From Reticulitermes speratus (lineage: Eukaryota; Arthropoda; Insecta; Blattodea; Rhinotermitidae), in assembly GCA_021186555.1 (NCBI GenBank), contig JAJKFL010000006.1, positions 47,177,690-47,241,689 on the forward strand: DNA of 64,000 bases, read 5' to 3'. A model generated the notes under the pieces. That model was not told the DNA's origin. It saw only the letters and a program-made list of their open reading frames with translations, and made no database searches. The translations under genes and the position numbers were made by a program. Position 1 is the first letter of the stretch. Every line of letters starts with the position of its first letter. Positions 1 through 12,500 of this stretch are shown here, one piece after another.

Positions 1-430
1 ACAGGTATTGTGTTGCTCAGACAGTGCTGTGTTGTTTGACAGGTATTGTGTTGCTCAGACAGTGCTGTGTTGTTTGACAGGTATTGTGTTGCTCAGACAG
101 TGCTGTGTTGTTTGACAGGTATTGTGTTGCTCAGACAGTGCTGTGTCGTTTGACAGGTATTGTGTTGCTCAGACAGTGCTGTGTTGTTTGACAGGTATTG
201 TGTTGCTCAGACAGTGCTGTGTTGTTTGACAGGTATTGTGTTGCTCAGACAGTGCTGTGTTGTTTGACAGGTATTGTGTTGCTCAGACAGTGCTGTGTTG
301 TTTGACAGGTATTGTGTTGCTCAGACAGTGCTGTGTTGTTTGACAGGTATTGTGTTGCTCAGACAGTGCTGTGTTGTTTGACAGGTATTGTGTTGCTCAG
401 ACAGTGCTGTGTTGTTTGACAGGTATTGTG
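1..430. repeat. 38-bp minisatellite abutting first visible IR exon
   Basis: About 11 near-identical 38-bp units containing TTTGACAGGTATTGTG. The array runs in from the left edge and ends at 423-430, where the last partial unit becomes the first bases of exon A of the receptor gene. Every unit therefore carries a copy of the TTTGACAG|GT sequence that can serve as that exon's 3' splice site. Only one internal substitution is obvious (TGTCGT near 146). Confidence 0.95.
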
Positions 431-592
431 GAGGCGCAGTACATGACAGAACTGCGTAAATCTTACGGCGGTGAATTAATGCAGATGGCGTCAGCATACA
501 TAGGAGATGTGAACGTCACAGAACTACGCTGCCGCCCTCTGTGTGTCGTACTGTCATGCTGCCATGATGGATTACCGGAATCCTTGAGGAAG
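423..592 (+). CDS. IR75-like exon A (N-terminal extracellular)
   Basis: Open from the repeat-derived acceptor TTTGACAG|GTATTG to the donor AAG|GTAGTG, ending phase 0. It encodes a segment ending [20 protein letters not shown], which fits the early N-terminal region of IR75 proteins. A second possible acceptor is GGCGCAG|TAC at 439/440 (phase 0), so the left boundary is uncertain by 17 bp. The exon joins exon B in phase 0. Confidence 0.65.
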
Positions 593-3500
593 GTAGTGCT
601 TGGGTCTGCAACCCACAGCGTTTCGCTGTTTCAATAAGAGATGTGCACATTGCACATTTAGAGTCAACGCCGTTTGTTCGCCACACTTTGTGGCGCTATA
701 TCGCAGTGCTGTAACTTGTTGACACTCACAGAAGTTACTTTAAAGTGACAAAAAGATGTTACTAGAATGTAAGAACGTATTAGAAGAACATGTAGTACAG
801 TAGTAGTGTACAATACCGGCATTGATTTGTAGTTAGCTAACGACGTTTCGGGACAACCTATCTGTCCCATCTTTATTATTGATGTGGGCCGGGATAGCTC
901 AGTCTGTATAGCGACTCGCTACGAGCTGGACGGTCCGGGGATCGAATCCCTGTGGGGGACGAGATTTTCCGCACACGTCCAGACCGGCCCTGGGGCCTAC
1001 CCAGCCTCCTATGCAATGGGTACCGGGTCTCTTTCCCGGGGGTAAAGCGGCCGGGGCGTGGTGTTGACCACCCACCCCCATCTAGTGCCAGGGTTAAAGA
1101 AAGAGTAGAGCTGTACCTCCACTCCCCCTCTGGGCCTTCATGGCCTGTTCTAGGGTGACCTTTACCTGTGTTATTGATAACCTTTAGGCCTGCATAAAAT
1201 TGTGTAAATAATATGTAAATAGATATTCGATAATTTTGTTTTTCTTGACTTCGTCTGATGAGCAGGTCCGGACCTCAAGGTCAAATTACAAAACTGGAGA
1301 AGAATGATATGCAGATTTCAGTAGCTTGCTGTGTGTACAGGAAAGGAAAAGAGGCTGATATGCTTCCACTAGGACCGGGTTCTTTGAATCGCGTTCCGAG
1401 GTTCAGAAGTTAAATTCTGTCTCAAGTTCGTTGCTCAGAATCATGTTTGTGTGAAATATGCAGACACTCGGCTATTCTGATTTCGATTTTGGAAAGTGAG
1501 AAACGTCGTGTGTGAGTAGCTGTAATTAAACGGAGCTCAGAGACACAAGTTGTGAGACAGGAACAAAGTGTGGCTCAGTGGCTGGCCTTGGTAAGTGCCG
1601 CAGTAAACATACGGACTTTGAAGACGCTGAGAATTTCTTGGTCGCCTGTGATATCTGCTAGCGGAAGGTCATGCAACTTGAATTTAGTCGGAATTAAGAG
1701 AGATTCTAGCAGTCATTTCTAAAGGAAAGAAACGTGTTAACCATTTTCAGCTTGCTAAGTGCTGTTTATGCATGCAGGTGTCAACAGATATGAAATGGCT
1801 GGTGTTTATCGACACAACGGCTTCTCTTGATCACGTATTCAGAGACTTGGATATCCCATTCGACTGCGAGTTCCTGGTAGCCCAGCAGTCAGGGAAGGTA
1901 TCGCTCACCGAAGTGTACCGCGTTCACCACCTGCAGCCACTGCAAAAGTATCGCGTAGCTAACTGGAGTTCTGCAGGGGGATTTGCTTGGACCACCACCT
2001 CATTCAATACGCGAAGAGGAGACCTTCAGGGTGTTCCTATCACTGGAGCAGCATTTCGTCAGGTATCGATGTCTCGTAGGAAGGTAGATCAGTAGGCGAG
2101 ATGCTGGAAGCTATCACACGATACATGCGTTAATGACGACTGGACGGATACTGAACTGATTCATATTAATTTAATTTCCACACAGGTGCCATACTTGTAC
2201 TGCGGAAACACGTGTGCGGAGGAGCACAGTGGATTTGTAGTGCGACTGTTGAAACACTTTGAAAGTCTCATGAATTTTACGTGAGTATGCGTACGTACAG
2301 CCGATCGCAGTGGCGCGCGGTCTAAGGCGTCGGTCTGCGGCCGCTCGCTTACTGGGATTGCGGGTTCGAATCCCGCCGGGGGCATGGATGTCTGTCTCTT
2401 GTGAGTGTTGCGTGTTGTCAGGTAGAGGTCTCTGCGTCTTGCTGATCACTCGTCCGGAGGAGTCCTACCGACTGTGTGTGTCTGATCGTGAAGGCTTGAT
2501 AATGAGGAGGCCCTGCCCCACTAGGGGCTGTCGAGCCATGGGGGAAAAATTCGTACATGCAAGAACAAATAAACAATTGCACGTCCTCTGTTATGGAGGT
2601 ATTCTTATGGTTGTAGATCTTTCGTTCACAAACTTCGTGACTGTTGTGAAACGTGACTGTGCATTCATTAACCTGCTAGAGATGGACCGATCGTAAACGG
2701 GAGGTTGATGTAACACACGCTCTAATCTGCCTCCTTCTTTATCAGGCGTTGCCTAGTTAACGATGATTGGTGAAGCCATTACAACTCTTGTTACTAAATT
2801 ATATTCAATTTTACATGTCGGTTAAACTCATGATTTTCGAAGGCAGCGCCGTGTTGCACATCTCATGCAACAAAGCATTCTGCCTCACATTATTGTTGCA
2901 CATCTCATGCAACAAAGCATTCTGCCTCACATTATTGTTGCACATCTCATGCAACAAAGCATTCTGCCTCACATTATTGTTGCACATCTCATGCAACAAA
3001 GCATTCTGCCTCACATTATTGTTGCACATCTCATGCAACAAAGCATTCTGCCTCACATTATTGTTGCACATCTCATGCAACAAAGCATTCTGCCTCACAC
3101 TATTGTTCATAACTTTTATTGCAAGGTCCTCGCAAATGCTCAGAAGTCTGTCAAAACCTCCCTTCAATAATGCAACATAAAAGCAGCCTTCAAAGTTGTC
3201 AATATTTCTTCCTCGTTGAAGCGCAAAGACAGGCTCAAGAAGACGACCGTCAGCGTCATCACGCAGTTCATCTCACGTAGAATTGAATGATGTTTTGTCG
3301 TGCTTTGCTGCACCAAATCATCATACAGAACGTGGGCCCTTGCTGATTATCAAAGTCATCAACTGTCGATCATTCATTAAAAGCAATTTCAAATTTTATG
3401 TAAGACACCTTCCTTGTGCTTGCTTCTCCACAAGGTGTCCCAACTTGCTGCTGCTACTGCTACTGCTACTGCACTGTTTACGTAAAGCTTAAGAACCCAA

Positions 3501-6500
3501 ATACAGTTATAACAAAGAAATTTGGAACATGCAGATTAAATGTTTTCTTGATTGGCAATGTGTGGAACAAAGTGTTTTTCTTGGAAAACTGACTTTGAAG
3601 GCTTTATAAGATGAAATTGGATATCGATAATCCTCGATCGAAACCGGTGTGACTTCACTCACAAACCAGTAGTCTTGTTGTTATAATTTGTGTGCTCAAT
3701 GCTGCTGTTAGCATGTTTCTAGACGCCCGCAGTGTGCTACCTCCAGTTTCACTCATAAATCTAGACGCCCGCAGTGTGCTACCTCCAGTTTCACTCATAA
3801 ATCTAGACGCCCGCATTGTGCTACCTCCAGTTTCACTCATAAATCTAGACGCCCGCAGTGTGCTACCTCCAGTTTCACTCATAAATCTAGACGCCCGCAG
3901 TGTGCTACCTCCAGTTTCACTCATAAATCTAGACGCCCGCAGTGTGCTACCTCCAGTTTCACTCATAAATCTAGACGCCCGCAGTGTGCTACCTCCAGTT
4001 TCACTCATAAATCTAGACGCCCGCAGTGTGCTACCTCCAGTTTCACTCATAAATCTAGACGCCCGCAGTGTGCTACCTCCAGTTTCACTCATAAATCTAG
4101 ACGCCCGCAGTGTGCTACCTCCAGTTTCACTCATAAATCTAGACGCCCGCAGTGTGCTACCTCCAGTTTCACTCATAACATCTAGACGCCCGCAGTGTGC
4201 TACTCCAGTTTCACTCATACATCTAGACGCCCGCAGGTGCTACCTCCAGTTTCACTCATAATCTAGACGCCCGCAGTGTGCTACCTCCAGTTTCACTCAT
4301 AATAGACGCCCGCAGTGTGCTACCTCAGTTTCACTCACTCTAGACGCCCGCAGTGTGCTACCTCCAGTGTAATCGCACTGCAGGTGCTGCACTCTTGTGC
4401 CATTTGTTGCTAGTCGATGCTCATAACTGCTCTCCATTTATAGTCATCAGTTTACAATGGAATGCAGTCCAGTTCAGTTGGCTGTTTCGTTTCAAATTTT
4501 GTGTCTCTTTCTGAGTAAATGTAGAAGTTTCGCAAGAAAGAAACACGCAGTGAGCTTAACTAAATTGTGATGACGCTTTGTACCGACGTAAAGTGCGTGC
4601 AGTGTATTTTAGGTTTGAGTACCACGACACCTACAAGGGAAGTTACGGTGCCAGATATAAAAATGGATCGTGGGACGGCGTCATCGGCATGATTATGAAC
4701 AATGAAGCTGAAGTCGGGCTGAACATTCTGGACTTTGAGACCGTCCGTTTGGAGGCTGTCGACTACTTCCCAGTTTTGTGGAATCTGAAGTAAGATTTGT
4801 CACAAAATTTTCTCAACGCTAAGAACAAGAAATTTCATTTAGGCCCATGAGAAAAGTGCGGCCTTCCCTGCACAGATCTTCATGAAACTCTCATGATCAA
4901 CAGCATTATGTGCATATCTACGCCGATTTTCACCAGACTCTGACGATAAAAGTGGAAATTCCGGGTAGAAATTCACTTACGCCCTTACGTAAAGTATGTT
5001 TTTCACTGCGCCGACTTTTACAAAACTCACAATTGCCCCATAAATATTTGTGGACACTTTTTGTACCGAATTGTTTCCAAATCAGATGGAGAAAATGCGA
5101 GAAAATATCAGCAAAATTACATTTACGCCTTTAAGTAAAGTCTGACTGCCACAGACCTGTCTTCACGAAACGCGCCCTTCCTAGACAACTTTCTTAAAAA
5201 GAAACTCGTATACCGAACGTCCTGAAAATACGAGAAGCGTTTTAGCTGCTGATGCAAGGGAATGGAACACGAACGTGGTCTTGACGTAAGGCGTTCAGTG
5301 TCACTTCATGAAGAACGCCTAATACAAATATGTGTGACTGCTGGTCACCAAAATTACAAACTTCCCCGCACATTACAACCACAAAAGTTGCGAAAGGGCT
5401 GCACCATATGCAGTGATGATTTTGTGTGTCATATGAACGCCGGCAACTTGGGGGTTTTTTGGTTTCTTCAATGACGATTATCAACTGCTTAGGTTTTTAA
5501 CCGTCGAATGATACATGATAAGCGTGATGAACTGGAAAGGACATGGAAGGTTACGACCGTAGCCTGTTTGAAGTTTCTGCACGGGAGGGACAAAGAACTG
5601 TGCCCGATATGATGGCATATAGGGGAGTAGAAGTACATCTCCACTCATTCTTAACGCCCTTGAATAGGAGACTGGGTGGGGCGCAGAGCCAGTCTGGACG
5701 TTTTGGAGAGAAAAGATCTCTTGTCTATGCCGGGGTTCGAACGCAGGCCCGGTCAACCAGTAGCCTAGTGGCTGTATCGACGTATGCATATTGAATTAGG
5801 ATAAATTGTAGTGGGGCAACACTTAGTTCGAAACGTCTTGTGGGTGTGTCTAATTACAACACATCAGTAAATTTGGTTAAGGTTAATTGGAGTCGTTGAA
5901 GTCTCTTAATGCCAAATGTCATAACAGTGTGCCGCTCAAACCTTCCATATACATACATCGTGTCCTTATTCTAGTCTGTTCGCGTCTTCCGTCAGGAATA
6001 ATTTAACGACGAACTATTCATCCCTGCTCAGTCCCTCTTCCCCTTATGACCACTCCGCCAGTATCTATGTACTGCCTTTCCCTGGTCTCTCTGTACGTAT
6101 ACGCGCAGTCCATCTCTCTTTACATATATATTTTCAGTCCATCTGTCTTTAGGTGTACTTTCAGTCTATCTTTCGTTAAATATACTCAGTCCATCTCTCT
6201 TTACGCATACTCTCAGTCCATTTCTCTTTACGCATACTCTCAATCCATCTCTCTTTACGCATACTCTCAGTCCATTTCTCTTTACGCATACTCTGAGTTC
6301 ATCTCTCTTTACGCATACTCTCAGTCCATCTCTCTTTACGCATACTCTCAGTCCATCTCTCTTTACGCATACTCTGAGTTCATCTCTCTTTACGCATACT
6401 CTCAGTCCATCTCTCTTTACGCATACTCTCAGTCCATCTCTCTTTACGCATACTCTCAGTCCATCTCTCTTTACGCATACTCTCAGTCCATCTCTCTTTA

Positions 6501-9500
6501 CGCATACTCTCAGTCCATCTCTCTTTACGCATACTCTCAGTCCATCTCTCTTTACGCATACTCTCAGTCCATCTCTCTTTACGCATACTCTGAGTTCATC
6601 TCTCTTTACGCATACTCTCAATCCATCTCTCTTTACGCATACTCTCAGTCCATCTCTCTTTACGCATACTCTCAGTCCATCTCTCTTTACGCATACTCTC
6701 AGTCCATCTCTCTTTACGCATACTCTCAGTCCATCTCTCTTTACGCATACTCTCAGTCCATCTCTCTTTACGCATACTCTCAGTCCATCTCTCTTTACGC
6801 ATACTCTCAGTCCATCTCTCTTTACGCATACTCTCAGTCCATCTCTCTTTACGCATACTCTGAGTTCATCTCTCTTTACGCATACTCTCAATCCATCTCT
6901 CTTTACGCATACTCTCAGTCCATCTCTCTTTACGCATACTCTCAGTCCATCTCTCTTTACGCATACTCTCAGTCCATCTCTCTTTACGCATACTCTCAGT
7001 CCATCTCTCTTTACGCATACTCTCAGTCCATCTCTCTTTACGCATACTCTCAGTCCATCTCTCTTTACGCATACTCTCAGTCCATCTCTCTTTACGCATA
7101 CTCTCAGTCCATCTCTCTTTACGCATACTCTCAGTCCATCTCTCTTTACGCATACTCTCAGTCCATCTCTCTTTACGCATACTCTCAGTCCATCTCTCTT
7201 TACGCATACTCTCAGTCCATCTCTCTTTACGCATACTCTCAGTCCATCTCTCTTTACGCATACTCTCAGTCCATCTCTCTTTACGCATACTCTCAGTCCA
7301 TCTCTCTTTACGCATACTCTCAGTCCATCTCTCTTTACGCATACTCTCAGTCCATCTCTCTTTACGCATACTCTCAGTCCATCTCTCTTTACGCATACTC
7401 TCAGTCCATCTCTCTTTACGCATACTCTCAGTCCATCTCTCTTTACGCATACTCTCAGTCCATCTCTCTTTACGCATACTCTCAGTCCATCTCTCTTTAC
7501 GCATACTCTCAGTCCATCTCTCTTTACGCATACTCTCAGTCCATCTCTCTTTACGCATACTCTCAGTCCATCTCTCTTTACGCATACTCTCAGTCCATCT
7601 CTCTTTACGCATACTCTCAGTCCATCTCTCTTTACGCATACTCTCAGTCCATCTCTCTTTACGCATACTCTCAGTCCATCTCTCTTTACGCATACTCTCA
7701 GTCCATCTCTCTTTACGCATACTCTCAGTCCATCTCTCTTTACGCATACTCTCAGTCCATCTCTCTTTACGCATACTCTCAGTCCATCTCTCTTTACGCA
7801 TACTCTCAGTCCATCTCTCTTTACGCATACTCTCAGTCCATCTCTCTTTACGCATACTCTCAGTCCATCTCTCTTTACGCATACTCTCAGTCCATCTCTC
7901 TTTACGCATACTCTCAGTCCATCTCTCTTTACGCATACTCTCAGTCCATCTCTCTTTACGCATACTCTCAGTCCATCTCTCTTTACGCATACTCTCAGTC
8001 CATCTCTCTTTACGCATACTCTCAGTCCATCTCTCTTTACGCATACTCTCAGTCCATCTCTCTTTACGCATACTCTCAGTCCATCTCTCTTTACGCATAC
8101 TCTCAGTCCATCTCTCTTTACGCATACTCTCAGTCCATCTCTCTTTACGCATACTCTCAATCCATCTCTCTTTACGCATACTCTCAGTCCTTCTCTCTTT
8201 ACGCATACTCTGAGTTCATCTCTCTTTACGCATACTCTCAGTCCATCTCTCTTTACGCATACTCTCAGTCCATCTCTCTTTACGCATACTCTCAGTCCAT
8301 CTCTCTTTACGCATACTCTCAGTCCATCTCTCTTTACGCATACTCTCAGTCCATCTCTCTTTACGCATACTCTCAGTCCATCTCTCTTTACGCATACTCT
8401 CAGTCCATCTCTCTTTACGCATACTCTCAGTCCATCTCTCTTTACGCATACTCTGAGTTCATCTCTCTTTACGCATACTCTCAATCCATCTCTCTTTACG
8501 CATACTCTCAGTCCATCTCTCTTTACGCATACTCTCAGTCCATCTCTCTTTACGCATACTCTCAGTCCACTCTCTCTTTACGCATACTCTCAGTCCATCT
8601 CTCTTTACGCATACTCTCAGTCCATCTCTCTTTACGCATACTCTCAGTCCATCTCTCTTTACGCATACTCTCAGTCCATCTCTCTTTACGCATACTCTCA
8701 GTCCATCTCTCTTTACGCATACTCTCAGTCCATCTCTCTTTACGCATACTCTCAGTCCATCTCTCTTTACGCATACTCTCAGTCCATCTCTCTTTACGCA
8801 TACTCTCAGTCCATCTCTCTTTACGCATACTCTCAGTCCATCTCTCTTTACGCATACTCTCAGTCCATCTCTCTTTACGCATACTCTCAGTCCATCTCTC
8901 TTTACGCATACTCTCAGTCCATCTCTCTTTACGCATACTCTCAGTCCATCTCTCTTTACGCATACTCTCAGTCCATCTCTCTTTACGCATACTCTCAGTC
9001 CATCTCTCTTTACGCATACTCTCAGTCCATCTCTCTTTACGCATACTCTCAGTCCATCTCTCTTTACGCATACTCTCAGTCCATCTCTCTTTACGCATAC
9101 TCTCAGTCCATCTCTCTTTACGCATACTCTCAGTCCATCTCTCTTTACGCATACTCTCAGTCCATCTCTCTTTACGCATACTCTCAGTCCATCTCTCTTT
9201 ACGCATACTCTCAGTCCATCTCTTTACGCATACTCTCAGTCCATCTCTCTTTACGCATACTCTCAGTCCATCTCTCTTTACGCATACTCTGAGTTCATCT
9301 CTCTTTACGCATACTCTCAATCCATCTCTCTTTACGCATACTCTCAGTCCATTTCTCTTTACGCATACTCTGAGATCATCTCTCTTTACGCATACTCTCA
9401 GTCCATCTCTCTTTACGCATACTCTCAGTCCATCTCTCTTTACGCATACTCTGAGTTCATCTCTCTTTACGCATACTCTCAGTCCATCTCTCTTTACGCA

Positions 9501-12500
9501 TACTCTGAGATCATCTCTCTTTACGCATACTCTCAGTCCATCTCTCTTTACGCATACTCTCAGTCCATCTCTCTTTACGCATACTCTCAGTCCATCTCTC
9601 TTTACGCATACTCTGAGTTCATCTCTCTTTACGCATACTCTCAATCCATCTCTCTTTACGCATACTCTCAGTCCATTTCTTTTTACGCATACTCTGAGAT
9701 CATCTCTCTTTACGCATACTCTCAGTCCATCTCTCTTTACGCATACTCTCAGTCCATCTCTCTTTACGCATACTCTGAGTTCATCTCTCTTTACGCATAC
9801 TCTCAGTCCATCTCTCTTTACGCATACTCTCAGTCCATCTCTCTTTACGCATACTCTCAGTCCATCTCTCTTTACGCATACTCTCAGTCCATCTCTCTTT
9901 ACGCATACTCTCAGTCCATCTCTCTTTACGCATACTCTCAGTCCATCTCTCTTTACGCATACTCTCAGTCCATCTCTCTTTACGCATACTCTCAGTCCAT
10001 CTCTCTTTACGCATACTCTCAGTCCATCTCTCTTTACGCATACTCTCAGTCCATCTCTCTTTACGCATACTCTCAGTCCATCTCTCTTTACGCATACTCT
10101 CAGTCCATCTCTCTTTACGCATACTCTCAGTCCATCTCTCTTTACGCATACTCTCAGTCCATCTCTCTTTACGCATACTCTCAGTCCATCTCTCTTTACG
10201 CATACTCTCAGTCCATCTCTCTTTACGCATACTCTCAGTCCATCTCTCTTTACGCATACTCTCAGTCCATCTCTCTTTACGCATACTCTCAGTCCATCTC
10301 TCTTTACGCATACTCTCAGTCCATCTCTCTTTACGCATACTCTCAGTCCATCTCTCTTTACGCATACTCTCAGTCCATCTCTCTTTACGCATACTCTCAG
10401 TCCATCTCTCTTTACGCATACTCTCAGTCCATCTCTCTTTACGCATACTCTCAGTCCATCTCTCTTTACGCATACTCTCAGTCCATCTCTCTTTACGCAT
10501 ACTCTCAGTCCATCTCTCTTTACGCATACTCTCAGTCCATCTCTCTTTACGCATACTCTCAGTCCATCTCTCTTTACGCATACTCTCAGTCCATCTCTCT
10601 TTACGCATACTCTCAGTCCATCTCTCTTTACGCATACTCTCAGTCCATCTCTCTTTACGCATACTCTCAGTCCATCTCTCTTTACGCATACTCTCAGTCC
10701 ATCTCTCTTTACGCATACTCTCAGTCCATCTCTCTTTACGCATACTCTCAGTCCATCTCTCTTTACGCATACTCTCAGTCCATCTCTCTTTACGCATACT
10801 CTCAGTCCATCTCTCTTTACGCATACTCTCAGTCCATCTCTCTTTACGCATACTCTCAGTCCATCTCTCTTTACGCATACTCTCAGTCCATCTCTCTTTA
10901 CGCATACTCTCAATCCATCTCTCTTTACGCATACTCTCAGTCCATCTCTCTTTACGCATACTCTGAGTTCATCTCTCTTTACGCATACTCTCAGTCCATC
11001 TCTCTTTACGCATACTCTCAGTCCTTCTCTCTTTACGCATACTCTGAGTTCATCTCTCTTTACGCATACTCTCAGTCCATCTCTCTTTACGCATACTCTC
11101 AGTCCATCTCTCTTTACGCATACTCTCAGTCCATCTCTCTTCTTGCCGTTCAGCTGCTGTATTGTGCAGTTTCATTTTTAGGTCTTCCTTACGAAGTACA
11201 GAGGACGCCTTATGTGCAGATCGTGTCTGTGTGTGACGTAGTATGCCTATCAGCGACTAACCTTGTGTGCAGATCGTGTCTGTGTGTCTGTCTGTGACGT
11301 AGTATGCCTATCAGCGACTAACCTTATGTGCAGATCGTGTCTGTGTGTCTGTCTGTGACGTAGTATGCCTATCAGCGAGTAACCTTTTGTGCAGATCGTG
11401 TCTGTCTGTGACGTAGTATGCCTATCAGCGACTAACCTTATGTGCAGATCGTGTCTGTGTGTCTGTCTGTGACGTAGTATGCCTATCAGCGACTAACCTT
11501 ATGTGCAGATCGTGTCTGTGTGTCTGTCTGTGACGTAGTATGCCTATCAGCGAGTAACCTTTTGTGCAGATCGTGTCTGTCTGTGACGTAGTATGCCTAT
11601 CAGCGACTAACCTTGTGTGCAGATCGTGTCTGTGTGTCTGTCTGTGACGTAGTATGCCTATCAGCGACTAACCTTATGTGCAGATCGTGTCTGTCTGTGA
11701 CGTAGTATGCCTATCAGCGACTAACCTTATGTGCAGATCGTGTCTGTCTGTGACGTAGTATGCCTATCAGCGACTAACCTTGTGTGCAGATCGTGTCTGT
11801 GTGTCTGTCTGTGACGTAGTATGCCTATCAGCGACTAACCTTGTTTGCAGATCGTGTCTGTGTGTCTGTCTGTGACGTAGTATGCCTATCAGCGACTAAC
11901 CTTATGTGCAGATCGTGTCTGTGTGTCTGTCTGTGACGTAGTATGCCTATCAGCGACTAACCTTATGTGCAGATCGTGTCTGTGTGTCTGTCTGTGACGT
12001 AGTATGCCTATCAGCGACTAACCTTATGTGCAGATCGTGTCTGTGTGTCTGTCTGTGACGTAGTATGCCTATCAGCGACTAACCTTATGTGCAGATCGTG
12101 TCTGTCTGTGACGTAGTATGCCTATCAGCGACTAACCTTTTGTGCAGATCGTGTCTGTGTGTCTGTCTGTGACGTAGTATGCCTATCAGCGACTAACCTT
12201 TTGTGCAGATCGTGTCTGTGTGTCTGTCTGTGACGTAGTATGCCTATCAGCGACTAACCTTTTGTGCAGATCGTGTCTGTGTGTCTGTCTGTGACGTAGT
12301 ATGCCTATCAGCGACTAACCTTTTGTGCAGATCGTGTCTGTGTGTCTGTCTGTGACGTAGTATGCCTATCAGCGACTAACCTTTTGTCGGATTTTTATGA
12401 AGTTTGTTATAAGAGCTCTTTGTAAAAAGAGGTGCCGGGTAATCGTACGTTTCGTGAAAAGCTGTACTTAAGGATGTAGGTTAGCTGCCAGCACTTCGCA

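Noticed and set aside
886..960. Possible functional tRNA genes at the SINE heads (also 2301, 40901-41164 minus, 47129)
   Set aside because: A and B boxes are present, but the sequence continues into a conserved SINE body and tail, and copies have target duplications. The heads do not fold into a clear acceptor stem by eye.
1772..1777. ATG at 1772 as the start of a small separate gene
   Set aside because: It lies just before the acceptor of exon B. The downstream peptide is an internal IR75 region and joins exon A in phase 0.
6046..11181. 1711-codon open frame on the plus strand and 772/783-codon frames on the minus strand
   Set aside because: They are produced by a 27-bp tandem repeat whose length is divisible by 3. 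The frames contain only repeat peptide, exist on both strands and lie inside an intron of the receptor gene.
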